A stretch of DNA of 45,743 nucleotides from Rhodospirillales bacterium (GCA_027315365.1 DAHUYF010000030.1:1-45743), one strand, 5' to 3'; positions 17,211-26,731 are shown, counted from the stretch's first letter. Notes: a model not told the origin generated them from the sequence alone. Translations and numbers: made by a program.

Positions 17211-17864
17211 TTAGCTCGCCTTCGCCTCTTCCGCCAGCGACAGGATGGTCGGGCGCGATACCGTCAAAGGCGCATCGCCGGCATCGGTCATGGGCTGGGC
17301 CTGGATATCGCCCGAGATCTGCCCGCCGCACTCGATTTCGATCTGACCGTAGCGGACGGTGCCGATGACCCGGCCTGAAGCGCGGATCAGTAGACGCCGG
17401 CGAACGTTAAGAGTTCCTTCAAACCGCCCGCGAATCTCGGCGTCGTCGATCGAGGCCGAGCCCTTGAAGAGGCCGGTTTCCGCGATGTCGATATCGCGGC
17501 AATTGGCGAGATTGGCCTCGACGCTGCCTTCGACCACCAGGCGGTCGCAGGCGGTGATCTCGCCGGACAGCGAGATCTCGCGGCCGACGATGAGCTTGCG
17601 CGTCTCGGCATCGCGCTTCACCGGCGTCGGCACCATGGGTGTCGGCCGCGGCGTCTCGCCTTGCGCCGCCGGCTTCGAGGTCTCGACCGGTTTGAGCGGC
17701 TCGGCGTTCAGCGGCCGCGGTGCGGCCGCTACGGGCGGGCGGAAGGGCGCGGGGGTGGGGACTGCGCCCGACGGGCGCGGACCCGGCTTTGCCGGGATGC
17801 CCAGCTCGTCGCCGAGCTCCGGCTGGAGCTTGTCGTCATCGGTGTGCTTTTTGCGGCCGAACAT
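17211..17864 (-). CDS. Bactofilin (polymer-forming cytoskeletal protein)
   Basis: 217-residue bactofilin. A disordered Pro-rich N-terminal part (about 1-95) precedes the right-handed beta-helix domain from LIVGREISLSGEITACDRLVVEG through GQIEIECGGQISGDIQ, with the repeated short strand-turn pattern of the family. Bactofilins polymerise without nucleotide into membrane-associated scaffolds for cell-wall enzymes, stalks or polarity. The start at ATG 17864 gives MFGRKKH, a typical short basic or membrane-targeting N-terminus. A lipoprotein gene lies directly downstream and an EI24-like membrane gene directly upstream, on the same strand. Confidence 0.92.
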   Translation of the reverse strand: MFGRKKHTDDDKLQPELGDELGIPAKPGPRPSGAVPTPAPFRPPVAAAPRPLNAEPLKPVETSKPAAQGETPRPTPMVPTPVKRDAETRKLIVGREISLSGEITACDRLVVEGSVEANLANCRDIDIAETGLFKGSASIDDAEIRGRFEGTLNVRRRLLIRASGRVIGTVRYGQIEIECGGQISGDIQAQPMTDAGDAPLTVSRPTILSLAEEAKAS

Positions 17865-17917
17865 GGCGGTAACACCTGAGAGGGTTTTCGGACGGGGCTC
17901 AGACTCGCGCCGACAGA

Positions 17918-18628
17918 TTAATCTTTTATTAACCCTATGCGACGCCAAACGGCGAACGTTTCAGCCGGCTCGTCCCGTCGCAACCCTTCGAAGAGGTGCA
18001 GCATGAAGATTGCCGCCATCACCGGGGTTATCAGGTTGACGAGCGGCAGCGACAGCAGAAAGACAACGATCACGCCGGCCAGAATCAACCGCACGCGGTC
18101 CCGTCGCCACATCGCCCGTGCCATCCCTCGATCAACCCGACGAAGCGCGATCAGCTCAAAATATTCGCGTCCGACAAGATATCCGTTCAACAGGTAGTAG
18201 ATAAAGAGGTTTATTGGCGGAATGAGATAAAGCGGCAGCGCCACCAGGTTGAGCAGCAGCGCCAGCCCCAGGAGCCGCAGCGTGGCGGCGAGCCCGCCGA
18301 CGGCGCCGCGGCCGCGGATCGGCCCAAGCCCCGGATATCTGCGGTTTTCCACCGCGGCGACGATGCCGTCGAGAAAAAATCCCAGGATCAGCACGGTCAT
18401 CGCCGGAAACAGCAGCCAGACGAGCAGCGGCGTCGCGACCTCCCCGGCGAGATCGACCAGCATATCGAGCCACCAAATCCCCGCGACTCGGCTGTCGGCG
18501 AGCGCCAGGTCGATGCCGGCCCAGAGCAGCACCAGCAGCAGCGCCGCCAGCGCCAGGCTGAGGCCGATGGCGCGGCGCTGCTCCGGCGCAAGCGTGTCCT
18601 CGAGCGCAAGGCGCAGGGCGGTGAGCAT
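17918..18628 (-). CDS. EI24/CysZ-like integral membrane protein
   Basis: 236-residue polytopic membrane protein with hydrophobic stretches near residues 22-42, 55-85, 110-140, 175-195 and 200-215. The central PPINLFIYYLLNGYLVGREYFELIALRR is the signature of the EI24 domain (CysZ family). CysZ imports sulfate for cysteine synthesis in enterobacteria, but no cysteine genes are here, so the transported substrate is unassigned. ATG 18628 was chosen; AAGGAGG sits 14 bases upstream, slightly distant. Upstream the frame runs into low-quality Arg-rich sequence. Confidence 0.8.
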   Translation of the reverse strand: MLTALRLALEDTLAPEQRRAIGLSLALAALLLVLLWAGIDLALADSRVAGIWWLDMLVDLAGEVATPLLVWLLFPAMTVLILGFFLDGIVAAVENRRYPGLGPIRGRGAVGGLAATLRLLGLALLLNLVALPLYLIPPINLFIYYLLNGYLVGREYFELIALRRVDRGMARAMWRRDRVRLILAGVIVVFLLSLPLVNLITPVMAAIFMLHLFEGLRRDEPAETFAVWRRIGLIKD

Positions 18629-18739
18629 GCGATCGATACCGGCCTCCTTGTCGGACAAGCGCCGCGACCTGCGGCAGCCTCGCGCCAGGCGCCGGGCGAG
18701 GCAAGCAACTTCGCCCGGCAATTGCCCGGTCTTTCGCTC

Positions 18740-18773
18740 AAGGTCTTCCGCGCGACAAGGTCTTCCGCGCGAC
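18740..18773. repeat. Tandem 17-bp duplication
   Basis: The 17-mer AAGGTCTTCCGCGCGAC occurs twice head to tail (18740-18756 and 18757-18773). A degenerate, partly inverted copy of its end (GCGCGACCTTG) follows at about 18778. It lies between the start of the EI24-like gene and the kinase promoter. Confidence 0.65.
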
Positions 18774-18786
18774 CTGTCGCGCGACC

Positions 18787-18814
18787 TTGCCGGGGCGCCA
18801 AAGCCTTCTATACT
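18787..18814 (+). promoter_or_regulatory. Sigma-70-type promoter of the PfkB kinase gene
   Basis: TTGCCG at 18787-18792 and TATACT at 18809-18814 are separated by 16 bases, matching the housekeeping -35/-10 pattern. The predicted start site near 18821 would leave a short leader of roughly 25 bases before the ATG. Confidence 0.55.
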
Positions 18815-18846
18815 CCGCGCCGCTTTTCGCGGCACGGATGAGGGTC

Positions 18847-19842
18847 ATGGCGGCTTCTTCTCTCGATGTGGTCGGCATCGGCAATGCCATCGTCGATGTC
18901 ATCGCCCAGGCCGACGACGCTTTTCTCGCGCGTCAGGGGCTGGTCAAGGGCTCGATGCAGCTCATCGACGCGGCGCGTGCCGAGGCGCTCTATGCCGAGA
19001 TGGGCGCGGCGCTGGAGATGTCCGGCGGGTCCGCCGGCAACACCCTCGCCGGGGTCGCCTCGCTGGGCGGCGCCGGGGCCTATATCGGCAAGGTCCGCGA
19101 GGACGAGCTGGGTCATGTCTTCGCTCACGACATGCGCGCCGTCGGCGTGCGCTTCGACACCCCGCCGCTGGCCTCGGGCCCGCCCACCGCGCGCTCGCTC
19201 ATCCTGGTGACACCGGACGCGCAGCGCACCATGAACACGTTTCTCGGCGCCTGCGTCGAGCTCGGCCCCGAGGATATCGCGCCGGCGCTCATCGCCTCGG
19301 CGCAGGTCACCTACCTGGAGGGCTATCTCTTCGACCCGCCGCGTGCCAAGGAGGCGTTCCGCAAGGCCGCCGAGCTTGCCCATGCCGCCAGCCGCAAGGT
19401 GAGCCTGACGCTCTCCGACGCCTTCTGCGTCGAGCGCTACCGCGCCGAATTCCTGGCGCTCATCGAGGGACATGTCGACATCCTCTTCGCCAACGAGGCG
19501 GAGATCACCGCGCTCTATCGCACCGCGTCCTTCGACGCGGCGCTCGCCGCCGTGCGCGGCCATTGCGAGGTCGCCGCGCTGACCCGCAGCGCCAAGGGCT
19601 CGGTGCTGGTCAGCCGCGGCGCGACGGAGTCCGTCCCGCCGGTCCGCGTCGACCGGGTGGTGGACACCACCGGCGCCGGCGATCTCTATGCGTCGGGGGT
19701 GCTCTACGGCCTTACTCACGGCTTCGATCTCGCCGCGGCCGGCCGTCTCGGCAGCCTCGCCGCGGCCGAGGTGATCGGCCATTACGGTGCTCGGCCGGAG
19801 ACCTCGCTCAAGGCGCTGGCGCAAAAGGCCGGGCTGCTCTGA
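18847..19842 (+). CDS. PfkB-family sugar/nucleoside kinase (adenosine kinase-like)
   Basis: 331-residue ribokinase-fold kinase. GGSAGNTLAGVASLGG (near residue 60) is PfkB signature 1, and DTTGAGD at 273-279 is signature 2 with the catalytic Asp279. Sequence features such as VVGIGNAIVDVIAQADD and MNTFLGACVELGPEDI match the group usually annotated adenosine kinase in alphaproteobacteria, although the substrate could be another nucleoside or sugar. The start is ATG 18847 or ATG 18838 nine bases earlier; the first has AGGG just upstream. A promoter lies at 18787-18814. Confidence 0.9.
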   Translation: MAASSLDVVGIGNAIVDVIAQADDAFLARQGLVKGSMQLIDAARAEALYAEMGAALEMSGGSAGNTLAGVASLGGAGAYIGKVREDELGHVFAHDMRAVGVRFDTPPLASGPPTARSLILVTPDAQRTMNTFLGACVELGPEDIAPALIASAQVTYLEGYLFDPPRAKEAFRKAAELAHAASRKVSLTLSDAFCVERYRAEFLALIEGHVDILFANEAEITALYRTASFDAALAAVRGHCEVAALTRSAKGSVLVSRGATESVPPVRVDRVVDTTGAGDLYASGVLYGLTHGFDLAAAGRLGSLAAAEVIGHYGARPETSLKALAQKAGLL

Positions 19843-19858
19843 GCCGCGCCGGCGCGGC
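19843..19858. terminator. GC palindrome after the kinase gene
   Basis: Perfect 16-bp palindrome GCCGCGCC/GGCGCGGC starting at the last base of the kinase stop region. It could fold as a short 5-bp stem but lacks a U-tract, so it is only a weak terminator candidate. Confidence 0.3.
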
Positions 19859-19897
19859 ACCCTCGCGACAACGGTCGACCGGCGGCGCGATCTCGGC

Positions 19898-19903
19898 TAT
19901 ACC
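19898..19903 (+). promoter_or_regulatory. Candidate -10 element for typA
   Basis: TATACC preceded by TCGACC (19875-19880) at a 17-base spacing. The -10 hexamer is embedded in ATCTCGGCTAT, an 11-mer repeated upstream of the exported cyclophilin at 21824-21834. Confidence 0.4.
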
Positions 19904-19988
19904 AGCGCCGCCCTTGCCCTCGGGCATGGTCGTCCCCATCTGACCCTGTCATTCGATTTTAACCTTCCCAACGCATCCTCCCGCGCCC

Positions 19989-21812
19989 ATGGACATACGC
20001 AACATCGCCATCATCGCGCATGTCGACCACGGCAAGACCACCCTGGTCGACCAGCTGCTGCGCCAGAGCGGCACCTTCCGAGCCAACCAGCAGGTGATGG
20101 AGCGGGCGCTCGACAGCAACGACCTCGAGCGCGAGCGCGGCATCACCATTCTCGCCAAATGCACCTCGGTGCTGTGGCAGGGTACCCGCATCAACATCGT
20201 CGACACCCCCGGCCACGCCGATTTCGGCGGCGAGGTCGAGCGCATCCTGAGCATGGTCGACGGCGTCGTCGTGCTGGTGGATGCCGCCGAAGGCCCGATG
20301 CCGCAGACCAAATTCGTCGTCGGCAAGGCGCTGCGCCAGGGCTTGCGGCCGATTGTCGTCATCAACAAGGTCGACCGGCCCGACGCCCGCGTCCAGCAGG
20401 TGCATAACGAGATTTTCGATCTCTTTGCCGCGCTCGACGCCACCGACGAGCAGCTCGACTTTCCGACGCTCTACGCCTCCGGCCGCGCCGGCTGGGCGGT
20501 GGCCGATCTCGCCGAGCCGCGCCAGGATCTGCACGCGCTCTTCGACCTCGTCATCCGTCACGTGCCGCCGCCGGCGGCCGATCCCGGCCAGCCCTTCGCC
20601 ATGCTCGTCACCACGCTGGAGAGCGATCCCTATCTCGGCCGCGTATTGACCGGGCTCATCCACAGCGGCACGGCGCGGGTGAACATGCCGGTGAAGGCGC
20701 TGTCGCATGACGGCAGGGTGATCGAGGAGACGCGCCTGACCAAGCTGCTCGCCTTCCGCGGCCTGGAGCGCAAGCCGACCGACGAGGCGGAGGCCGGCGA
20801 CATCGTCGCCATCGCCGGGTTTGCCGAGGCGACGGTCGCCGACACGCTCTGCGCGCCGGAGGTGACCGAGGCGCTGCCCTCGACGCCGATCGACCCGCCG
20901 ACCCTCGCCATGACCTTCGCGGTCAATGACAGCCCGCTCGCCGGGCGCGAGGGCAGCAAGGTCACCTCGCGCATGATCGTCGAGCGCCTGCGCCGCGAGG
21001 CCGAGGGCAATGTCGCGATCCGGGTGCGCGAGAGCGAGGAGAAGGACGCGGTCGAAGTCGCCGGGCGCGGCGAGCTGCAGCTCGGCGTGCTGATCGAGAC
21101 CATGCGCCGCGAGGGCTACGAACTCGCCATCTCGCGGCCGCGCGTGCTGCTCAAGACCGATCCCGCCACCGGCCAGCGGCAGGAGCCGATCGAAGAGGTG
21201 CAGATCGACGTCGACGAGGAGTTCGCCGGCGTCGTGGTCGAGAAGATGGCCGGGCGCAAGGGCGAGATGATCGACATGCGCCCGTCCGGCGGCGGCAAGC
21301 AGCGCCTCACCTTCTACGCCCCGACGCGCGGCCTGATCGGCTACCAGGGCGAGTTCCTGACCGACACGCGCGGCACCGGCATCATGAGCCGGCTGTTTCA
21401 CGGCTACGCGCCGTGGAAGGGCTCGATCGACGGTCGCCGCAACGGCGTGCTGATCTCGACCGGCGACGGCGCCGCGGTCGCCTATGCGCTGTGGAATCTC
21501 GAGGATCGCGGCCCGATGTTCATCACGCCGGGAACCCTGGTCTATCAGGGCATGATCGTCGGCGCCCATACCCGCGACAACGATCTCGACGTCAACCCGC
21601 TGAAGGGCAAGCAGCTCACCAACATCCGCACCACCGCCAAGGACGAGGCGGTGCGGCTGACGCCGCCGATCCTGATGACGCTGGAGCAGGCGATCGCCTA
21701 TATCGCCGATGACGAGCTGGTCGAGGTGACGCCGAAATCGATCCGCCTGCGCAAGCGCTTCCTCGATCCCAACGAGCGCAAGCGCCATGCGCGCGCCGCG
21801 GTGGCGGGCTGA
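19989..21812 (+). CDS. typA: Ribosome-associated GTPase TypA/BipA
   Basis: 607-residue translational GTPase. G1 is HVDHGKTT at residues 11-18. RERGITI marks switch [15 protein letters not shown] is G3, and [15 protein letters not shown] is G4. The C-terminal TypA-specific domain contains [21 protein letters not shown]. It binds the ribosome as an EF-G-like factor and helps 50S assembly and growth under cold or stress. Length and domain order are standard. The 146-base gap upstream carries the candidate promoter at 19898. Confidence 0.97.
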   Translation: MDIRNIAIIAHVDHGKTTLVDQLLRQSGTFRANQQVMERALDSNDLERERGITILAKCTSVLWQGTRINIVDTPGHADFGGEVERILSMVDGVVVLVDAAEGPMPQTKFVVGKALRQGLRPIVVINKVDRPDARVQQVHNEIFDLFAALDATDEQLDFPTLYASGRAGWAVADLAEPRQDLHALFDLVIRHVPPPAADPGQPFAMLVTTLESDPYLGRVLTGLIHSGTARVNMPVKALSHDGRVIEETRLTKLLAFRGLERKPTDEAEAGDIVAIAGFAEATVADTLCAPEVTEALPSTPIDPPTLAMTFAVNDSPLAGREGSKVTSRMIVERLRREAEGNVAIRVRESEEKDAVEVAGRGELQLGVLIETMRREGYELAISRPRVLLKTDPATGQRQEPIEEVQIDVDEEFAGVVVEKMAGRKGEMIDMRPSGGGKQRLTFYAPTRGLIGYQGEFLTDTRGTGIMSRLFHGYAPWKGSIDGRRNGVLISTGDGAAVAYALWNLEDRGPMFITPGTLVYQGMIVGAHTRDNDLDVNPLKGKQLTNIRTTAKDEAVRLTPPILMTLEQAIAYIADDELVEVTPKSIRLRKRFLDPNERKRHARAAVAG

Positions 21813-21874
21813 CAGCGGCCCGCATCTCGGCTATCGTCGGCGCCCTTGTCGCCACCTTGCAGCGGATCGCCACG

Positions 21875-22432
21875 ATGCGTTTGACAGCTCTCGCCTTCGC
21901 CACCGGTCTCCTTGCGCTCGCGCTGGCCCCGGCGCGCGCCGCCGACCCGGAGAACACCATCTACTTGGACGTGCCGACCGGGCGCGTCGTCATCGAGCTC
22001 AGACCCGATCTTGCGCCGCTGACCGTCGCGCATATCAAGGATCTGACCCGGCGCGGCTTCTATGACGGCCTCGCCTTCCACCGGGTCGTCGACGGCTTCA
22101 TGGCGCAGACCGGCGATCCCAAGGGCAATGGCAGCGGCGGCTCCGGCCACAACGTCAAGGCTGAGTTCAGCCAGGCGCATTTCGTGCGCGGCACCGTTGG
22201 CCTCGCCCGCGCCAACGACCCCGACAGCGGCGACAGCCAGTTCTTCATCTGCTTCGCGCCGGCGCCCAACCTCGATGGCAAATACGCCATCTTCGGTCAG
22301 GTGGTGTCGGGGATGGAACATATCGACGCGATCAAGAAGGGCGATCCCGCCCAGAACGGCGCGGTGGTCAATCCCGACCACATCGTGCGCATGCAGATCG
22401 CGGCCGACGCCGATCGCCAGAAAAAGAGCTGA
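21875..22432 (+). CDS. Exported cyclophilin-type peptidyl-prolyl isomerase
   Basis: 185-residue cyclophilin with a clear signal peptide (MRLTALAFATGLLALALAPA, cut near ARA-AD at about residue 22). The isomerase core includes FYDGLAFHRVVDGFMAQTGDP, GTVGLARANDPDSGDSQFFICF and GKYAIFGQVVSGMEHIDAIKKG, with the catalytic Arg in FHRVV and the Phe in QFFICF. It would catalyse proline isomerisation during folding in the periplasm. The ATG at 21875 gives a normal signal peptide; a TTG at 21857 is possible. It is paired with a cytosolic paralogue 63 bases downstream. Confidence 0.93.
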   Translation: MRLTALAFATGLLALALAPARAADPENTIYLDVPTGRVVIELRPDLAPLTVAHIKDLTRRGFYDGLAFHRVVDGFMAQTGDPKGNGSGGSGHNVKAEFSQAHFVRGTVGLARANDPDSGDSQFFICFAPAPNLDGKYAIFGQVVSGMEHIDAIKKGDPAQNGAVVNPDHIVRMQIAADADRQKKS

Positions 22433-22495
22433 GCCCGCCTTGCCGCTGCCGGGCGGGTGTGAGATAACCCGCCCGTCCCTCAGCGGAGATGTGGC

Positions 22496-22984
22496 ATGGG
22501 CGCGGCGGATCTGGAGAACACGCTTTATCTCGACGTGCCGGCCGGCCGGGTCGTCATCGAGCTCAAGCCCGATCTCGCGCCCGGTCATGTCGCTCGCATC
22601 AAGGAGCTGGCGCGCGAGGGCTTCTATGACGGCATCGTCTTCCACCGCGTCATCGACGGCTTCATGGCGCAGACCGGCGACCCCCGCGGCGACGGCACCG
22701 GCGGCTCCGGCCGGAAGCTCAAGGCCGAGTTCAACGCCGCCAAGCATCTGCGCGGCACCTGCTCGATGGCGCGCGCGCAGAGCCCCGATAGCGCCGACAG
22801 CCAGTTCTTCATCTGCTTCGCGCCGGCGCCCTTTCTCGACGGCAAATACACCGTCTGGGGCCAGGTGGTGTCCGGGATGGAGCATATCGACGCGGTCAAG
22901 AAAGGTGATGACGGCGACAACGGCGCGGTCGACGATCCCGACAGCATCATCCGCCTGCAGGTCGCCGCCGACGCGGAAGAATAG
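22496..22984 (+). CDS. Cytosolic cyclophilin-type peptidyl-prolyl isomerase
   Basis: 162-residue cyclophilin without a signal peptide, a close paralogue of the preceding gene: both share ENTxYLDVPxGRVVIEL, FHRVxDGFMAQTGDP and DSQFFICFAPAP. Catalytic Arg and Phe positions are intact. ATG 22496 follows GGAG. The two most likely arose by tandem duplication, with one copy keeping or gaining an export signal so that periplasm and cytosol are both served. Confidence 0.93.
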   Translation: MGAADLENTLYLDVPAGRVVIELKPDLAPGHVARIKELAREGFYDGIVFHRVIDGFMAQTGDPRGDGTGGSGRKLKAEFNAAKHLRGTCSMARAQSPDSADSQFFICFAPAPFLDGKYTVWGQVVSGMEHIDAVKKGDDGDNGAVDDPDSIIRLQVAADAEE

Positions 22985-23019
22985 CGCCGCCGCCGCGCGG
23001 CTGCGATGAAACCCCGGCG

Positions 23020-24327
23020 ATGACCTCCTGGCGCCAGGCGCTCGCGGTCTATCGCAACCGCCGCATGCTGGCGGTACTGTGCATGGGCTTCTCCAGCGGG
23101 CTGCCGCTGCCGCTCACCTTCGGCACGCTCTCCTATTGGCTCTCCGAGGCCGGGGTATCGCGCACCGCGATCGGCCTCTTCGTGCTGGTGGGCTTTTCCT
23201 ACAACTACAAATTCCTCTGGTCGCCGTTCATCGACCGTCTGCCGATACCGTTTCTGACGCGGCTGATGGGGCGGCGGCGCAGCTGGGCGCTGGCGATCCA
23301 GCTGCTGCTGATGGCGGCGATCGCCGCGCTGGGGCGCGGCGATCCCCAAACCGATCTCACCGCCACGGCGCTGCTGGCGGTGGTCGTCGCCTTCCTCTCG
23401 GCGAGCCAGGACATCGTCATCGACGCCTATCGTATCGAGCTGCTGCGGCCGGAAGAGCAGGGGGCCGGCGCTGCGGCGACGCAATGGGGCTATCGCATCG
23501 GCCTGCTTGCCGCCACCGCCGGCGCGTTCGACGCCGCCGCTTTCGGCGGCTGGCGCCTCGCCTATGGGATGATGGCGGCGCTGATGCTGGTGGGGATCGT
23601 CACCGTGCTGCTGACGCGCGAGCCGGCGATGCCGCGGGCGGCGCTGGCGCAGGCCCGGGGTGGCGACCGCCTCGAGCGGCTCGCCGCCTGGTCGCGCGAG
23701 GCGATCGTCATGCCGTTCGGCGATTTCACGCGTCGGCGCGGCTGGCTGCTGGTGCTCGTCTTCATCGTCACCTACAAATTCGGCGAGGCGCTGGCCGGGA
23801 CGATGTCGAATCCGCTCTATCAGGAGCTGGGATTCACCAAGCTCGAGGTCGGCAACATCGGCAAGATCGTCAGCTTCGCCGCCTCGCTCTCGGGCGTGGC
23901 GCTCGGCGGCGCCATGGTCGCCCGGCTCGGCGTGTTCGGCGCGCTGCTGCTCGGCGGCGTGCTGCAGATGCTGTCGAACCTGCTCTACGTCGCGCTGCTG
24001 CTCGGCGGCCACAGCAATCTCATGCTGGCCGTCTCGATCTTCGGCGAGAACTTTACCGGCGGCATGGCGTCGGCCGCCTTCGTGGCCTATCTCTCGGGCC
24101 TATGCAGCGCGGCCTTCACCGCCACGCAATACGCGCTCTTCTCTTCGCTCGCGGCGGTGCCGACGCGGTTTCTCGCGGCGCCCGCCGGCTGGCTGGTCGA
24201 TCGTCTCGACTGGATTCCGTTCTTCCTCCTCGCCACCGCCGCCTGCCTGCCCAGCCTCGTCCTGCTGCTGTGGCTGCGGCGCCGGCTCGACGCCGAACCG
24301 CCGGGCGATGCGCTGCCCGCGGCATGA
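23020..24327 (+). CDS. ampG: AmpG-like MFS permease (muropeptide transporter family)
   Basis: 435-residue major facilitator with about 12 helices. The N-terminal GFSSGLPLPLTFGTLSYWL and KFLWSPFIDRLPIP, and SASQDIVIDAYRIELL near residue 130, are AmpG signatures; the Asp-rich helix 4 is intact. AmpG imports GlcNAc-anhydroMurNAc peptides for cell-wall recycling and can affect beta-lactamase induction. No ampD or nagZ is nearby. The gene follows the cytosolic cyclophilin by 35 bases. Confidence 0.9.
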   Translation: MTSWRQALAVYRNRRMLAVLCMGFSSGLPLPLTFGTLSYWLSEAGVSRTAIGLFVLVGFSYNYKFLWSPFIDRLPIPFLTRLMGRRRSWALAIQLLLMAAIAALGRGDPQTDLTATALLAVVVAFLSASQDIVIDAYRIELLRPEEQGAGAAATQWGYRIGLLAATAGAFDAAAFGGWRLAYGMMAALMLVGIVTVLLTREPAMPRAALAQARGGDRLERLAAWSREAIVMPFGDFTRRRGWLLVLVFIVTYKFGEALAGTMSNPLYQELGFTKLEVGNIGKIVSFAASLSGVALGGAMVARLGVFGALLLGGVLQMLSNLLYVALLLGGHSNLMLAVSIFGENFTGGMASAAFVAYLSGLCSAAFTATQYALFSSLAAVPTRFLAAPAGWLVDRLDWIPFFLLATAACLPSLVLLLWLRRRLDAEPPGDALPAA

Positions 24328-25029
24328 TCAGCCGATGCGCAGCAGCCAGGCGCGGTTGTCGTTGAGCCAGTCGCGGTGGCGGTCGACGCCGGGCACGAGC
24401 CGATCGACCAGCTTCCAGAAGCGCGGTCCGTGGTTCATCTCGACGAGATGCGCCACCTCATGCGCCACGACGTAATGCAGCACGGCTTCGGGCGCCATGA
24501 CCAGCCGCCAGGAGAACGCCATGTTGCCATTCGCCGAACAGCTGCCCCAGCGCGTCGTGGTGTCGCGCACGCTGATGCGGCCCACGGCGCGGCCGATCTG
24601 CAGCGCGAGGCGCCGGGCGCGGCGGCCGAATTCCTGGCGCGCCCGCTCCTTGAGGAAATCGCGCACCCGGCGAGCGATATGCGCCTTGTCGCCGCTGACG
24701 CGGATCTCGCCCGCCTCGATCCAGACCGGCCCCTGGCCGCTGCGGCGGGGCACGTGGCGGATGCGGTGCGGCACGCCCAGCACCGGTATCCGCTGGCCAT
24801 CGGCAAAGGTGATGCGTGGCGGCAGAGCCGCCAGCCGCCGTTCAACCCATTCGCGATTGGATTTAAGGAAATTCAACGCGCGCGGGAGGGATGTCCGCGG
24901 CGGCAGCACCAGCTCCACCGCATCGCCGACCGCGTCGATCTTGAGCGCCAGGCGTCGGGCGCGACGGCTCACCCGCACCCGCACCGGAACCCGGCCCGCA
25001 TGCGGCGCGAGCTGGTTCGGCAGGGTCAT
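24328..25029 (-). CDS. YgjP/SprT-like zinc metallopeptidase (DUF45)
   Basis: 233-residue protein of the YgjP-type M48-related metallopeptidase family. The zinc motif is HEVAH (His190, Glu191, His194) with a third His200 in EMNHGPRFW, and the RWGSC signature is at 160-164. Substrates of the family are not established. The start is set at ATG 25029, giving MTLPNQLAPHAG before the conserved VRVRVSRRARRLALKID; no strong Shine-Dalgarno is seen and a GTG about 24 bases earlier is possible. The open frame continues further upstream through the oxyR end, but that extension has no family similarity. Confidence 0.88.
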   Translation of the reverse strand: MTLPNQLAPHAGRVPVRVRVSRRARRLALKIDAVGDAVELVLPPRTSLPRALNFLKSNREWVERRLAALPPRITFADGQRIPVLGVPHRIRHVPRRSGQGPVWIEAGEIRVSGDKAHIARRVRDFLKERARQEFGRRARRLALQIGRAVGRISVRDTTTRWGSCSANGNMAFSWRLVMAPEAVLHYVVAHEVAHLVEMNHGPRFWKLVDRLVPGVDRHRDWLNDNRAWLLRIG

Positions 25030-25127
25030 CCGGAAGGGCGCGGTGGTGTTCACGACTTCGTAAATACCTGTCCCCCGGGCTTCCCGCAAGTGGGCAACAA
25101 GCTTAACAAAATAATCGCCGCTCAAAG

Positions 25128-25139
25128 TAATCTTGATTA
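25128..25139. promoter_or_regulatory. Small inverted repeat upstream of the YgjP-like gene
   Basis: TAATC-TT-GATTA in an AT-rich island (about 25105-25142) inside the 143-base gap between oxyR and the YgjP-like gene. It is a candidate operator for that gene. Nothing else is visible in the gap. Confidence 0.3.
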
Positions 25140-25172
25140 ATTTCGGGCGTCCTTTTCGGCTCTCGCCGGCGC

Positions 25173-26081
25173 TCAGCGCCGCGGCACCGGCAGCACGGTC
25201 TTGAGATAGAGGCCGAGCGCACGGAACTCGGCCTTGCGCGCCGATGTCCGCCGCCATGCCAGCGCGATGGTGCGGATGGGATCGTCTTCGAGCGGCCGCG
25301 CCACCAGCCCTGAGGCCGGGGTGATCTCGCTCGCCACCGCCATCTCCGGCATCAACGTGATGCCGATGCCTCCCGCCGTCATGTGCAGGAGCGTGCGCAG
25401 GCTGGTGCCCTGGAAGACCTCGTTGCGGTCGGGGCCGGCGAGCTGGCAGGCCTGCAGCGCGTGGCTGCGCAGGCAGTGCCCATCCTCCATCAGCAGCAGC
25501 TCCTCGCCGGCAAGCTCCGCCCGGTCGATCTTTTGCGCCGTCGCCAGCCGGTGCTCCTTGGGCAGCGCCACCAGGATGCGGTCGGATCCGAGTGCCATGG
25601 TCTCGAGCGCGCCGATATCGTAGGGCAGTGCGACCAGCGCCAGGTCGAGTTCGCCCCTTTCCAGTTTCGCCAGCAGCGCGGCGGTCTGCTCCTCGCGCAG
25701 ATAGAGCCTGAGCTTGGGGAATTTCCGGGCAAGGCCGCGCAGCGCCGCCGGCAAGGCATAGGCGCCGATGGTCGGGATGACGCCGAGCCGCAGCGGCCCC
25801 GACAGCGGCTCGCGTCCGGCCTTCGCCGTCTCGGCCAGGTCCTCGGCGTCGCGCAGCAGGCGCCGGCCGCGCTCGACGACCTCCTGGCCGAGCGGCGTCA
25901 GCATGACATGGCGGCGCGTGCGCTCGACCAGGCTCACGCCCAGCCGATCCTCCAGCTCCTTGATGCCGGCGCTGAGGGTGGATTGGGTGACGGCGCAGGC
26001 CTCGGCGGCGTGGCCGAAATGCCGCTCCTCGGCGAGCGCCGCGAGAAACCGAAGCTGTTGCAGGCTGGGCAAGGGAATCAT
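25173..26081 (-). CDS. oxyR: Hydrogen-peroxide sensor OxyR (LysR family)
   Basis: 302-residue LysR-type regulator. The winged HTH at the N-terminus includes FLAALAEERHFGHAAEACAVTQSTLSAGI. The redox pair lies in the MEDGHCLRSHALQAC stretch, with Cys203 and Cys212 separated by eight residues exactly as Cys199/Cys208 of E. coli OxyR, and the flanking LLMEDGHCLR is conserved. Peroxide oxidation to the disulfide switches on peroxide-defence genes. It diverges from ahpC-ahpD-dps, its expected targets, and an ATC-N9-GAT box lies in the 110-base shared promoter. Confidence 0.95.
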   Translation of the reverse strand: MIPLPSLQQLRFLAALAEERHFGHAAEACAVTQSTLSAGIKELEDRLGVSLVERTRRHVMLTPLGQEVVERGRRLLRDAEDLAETAKAGREPLSGPLRLGVIPTIGAYALPAALRGLARKFPKLRLYLREEQTAALLAKLERGELDLALVALPYDIGALETMALGSDRILVALPKEHRLATAQKIDRAELAGEELLLMEDGHCLRSHALQACQLAGPDRNEVFQGTSLRTLLHMTAGGIGITLMPEMAVASEITPASGLVARPLEDDPIRTIALAWRRTSARKAEFRALGLYLKTVLPVPRR

Positions 26082-26108
26082 CGAATTTTCCGATCTTCAG
26101 GTTCGTAA

Positions 26109-26127
26109 TTATCCATTGGATCGATAA
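26109..26127. promoter_or_regulatory. LysR-type operator (TTATC-N9-GATAA) between oxyR and ahpC
   Basis: Inverted repeat TTATC (26109-26113) and GATAA (26123-26127) with nine bases between, fitting the general LysR-type ATC-N9-GAT recognition pattern. It is 27 bases from the oxyR start codon and 64 bases upstream of ahpC, well placed for autorepression and ahpC activation by OxyR. Confidence 0.55.
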
Positions 26128-26191
26128 GTCATGTAGGGGCATTTATCTCCCATCGCAACCCCCAACAACCCCGACGCAGGAGCTTCCCGAC

Positions 26192-26731
<540 letters not shown>

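Noticed and set aside
19959-21788. Long open frame antisense to typA (609 codons)
   Set aside because: It is a shadow of codon bias in GC-rich DNA; the plus-strand TypA has every GTPase motif and the antisense product has none.
25030-26142. In-frame extension joining the YgjP-like gene to the oxyR region into a 604-residue product
   Set aside because: The extension runs out of frame through oxyR and has no similarity to any fold; the metallopeptidase begins at about 25029.
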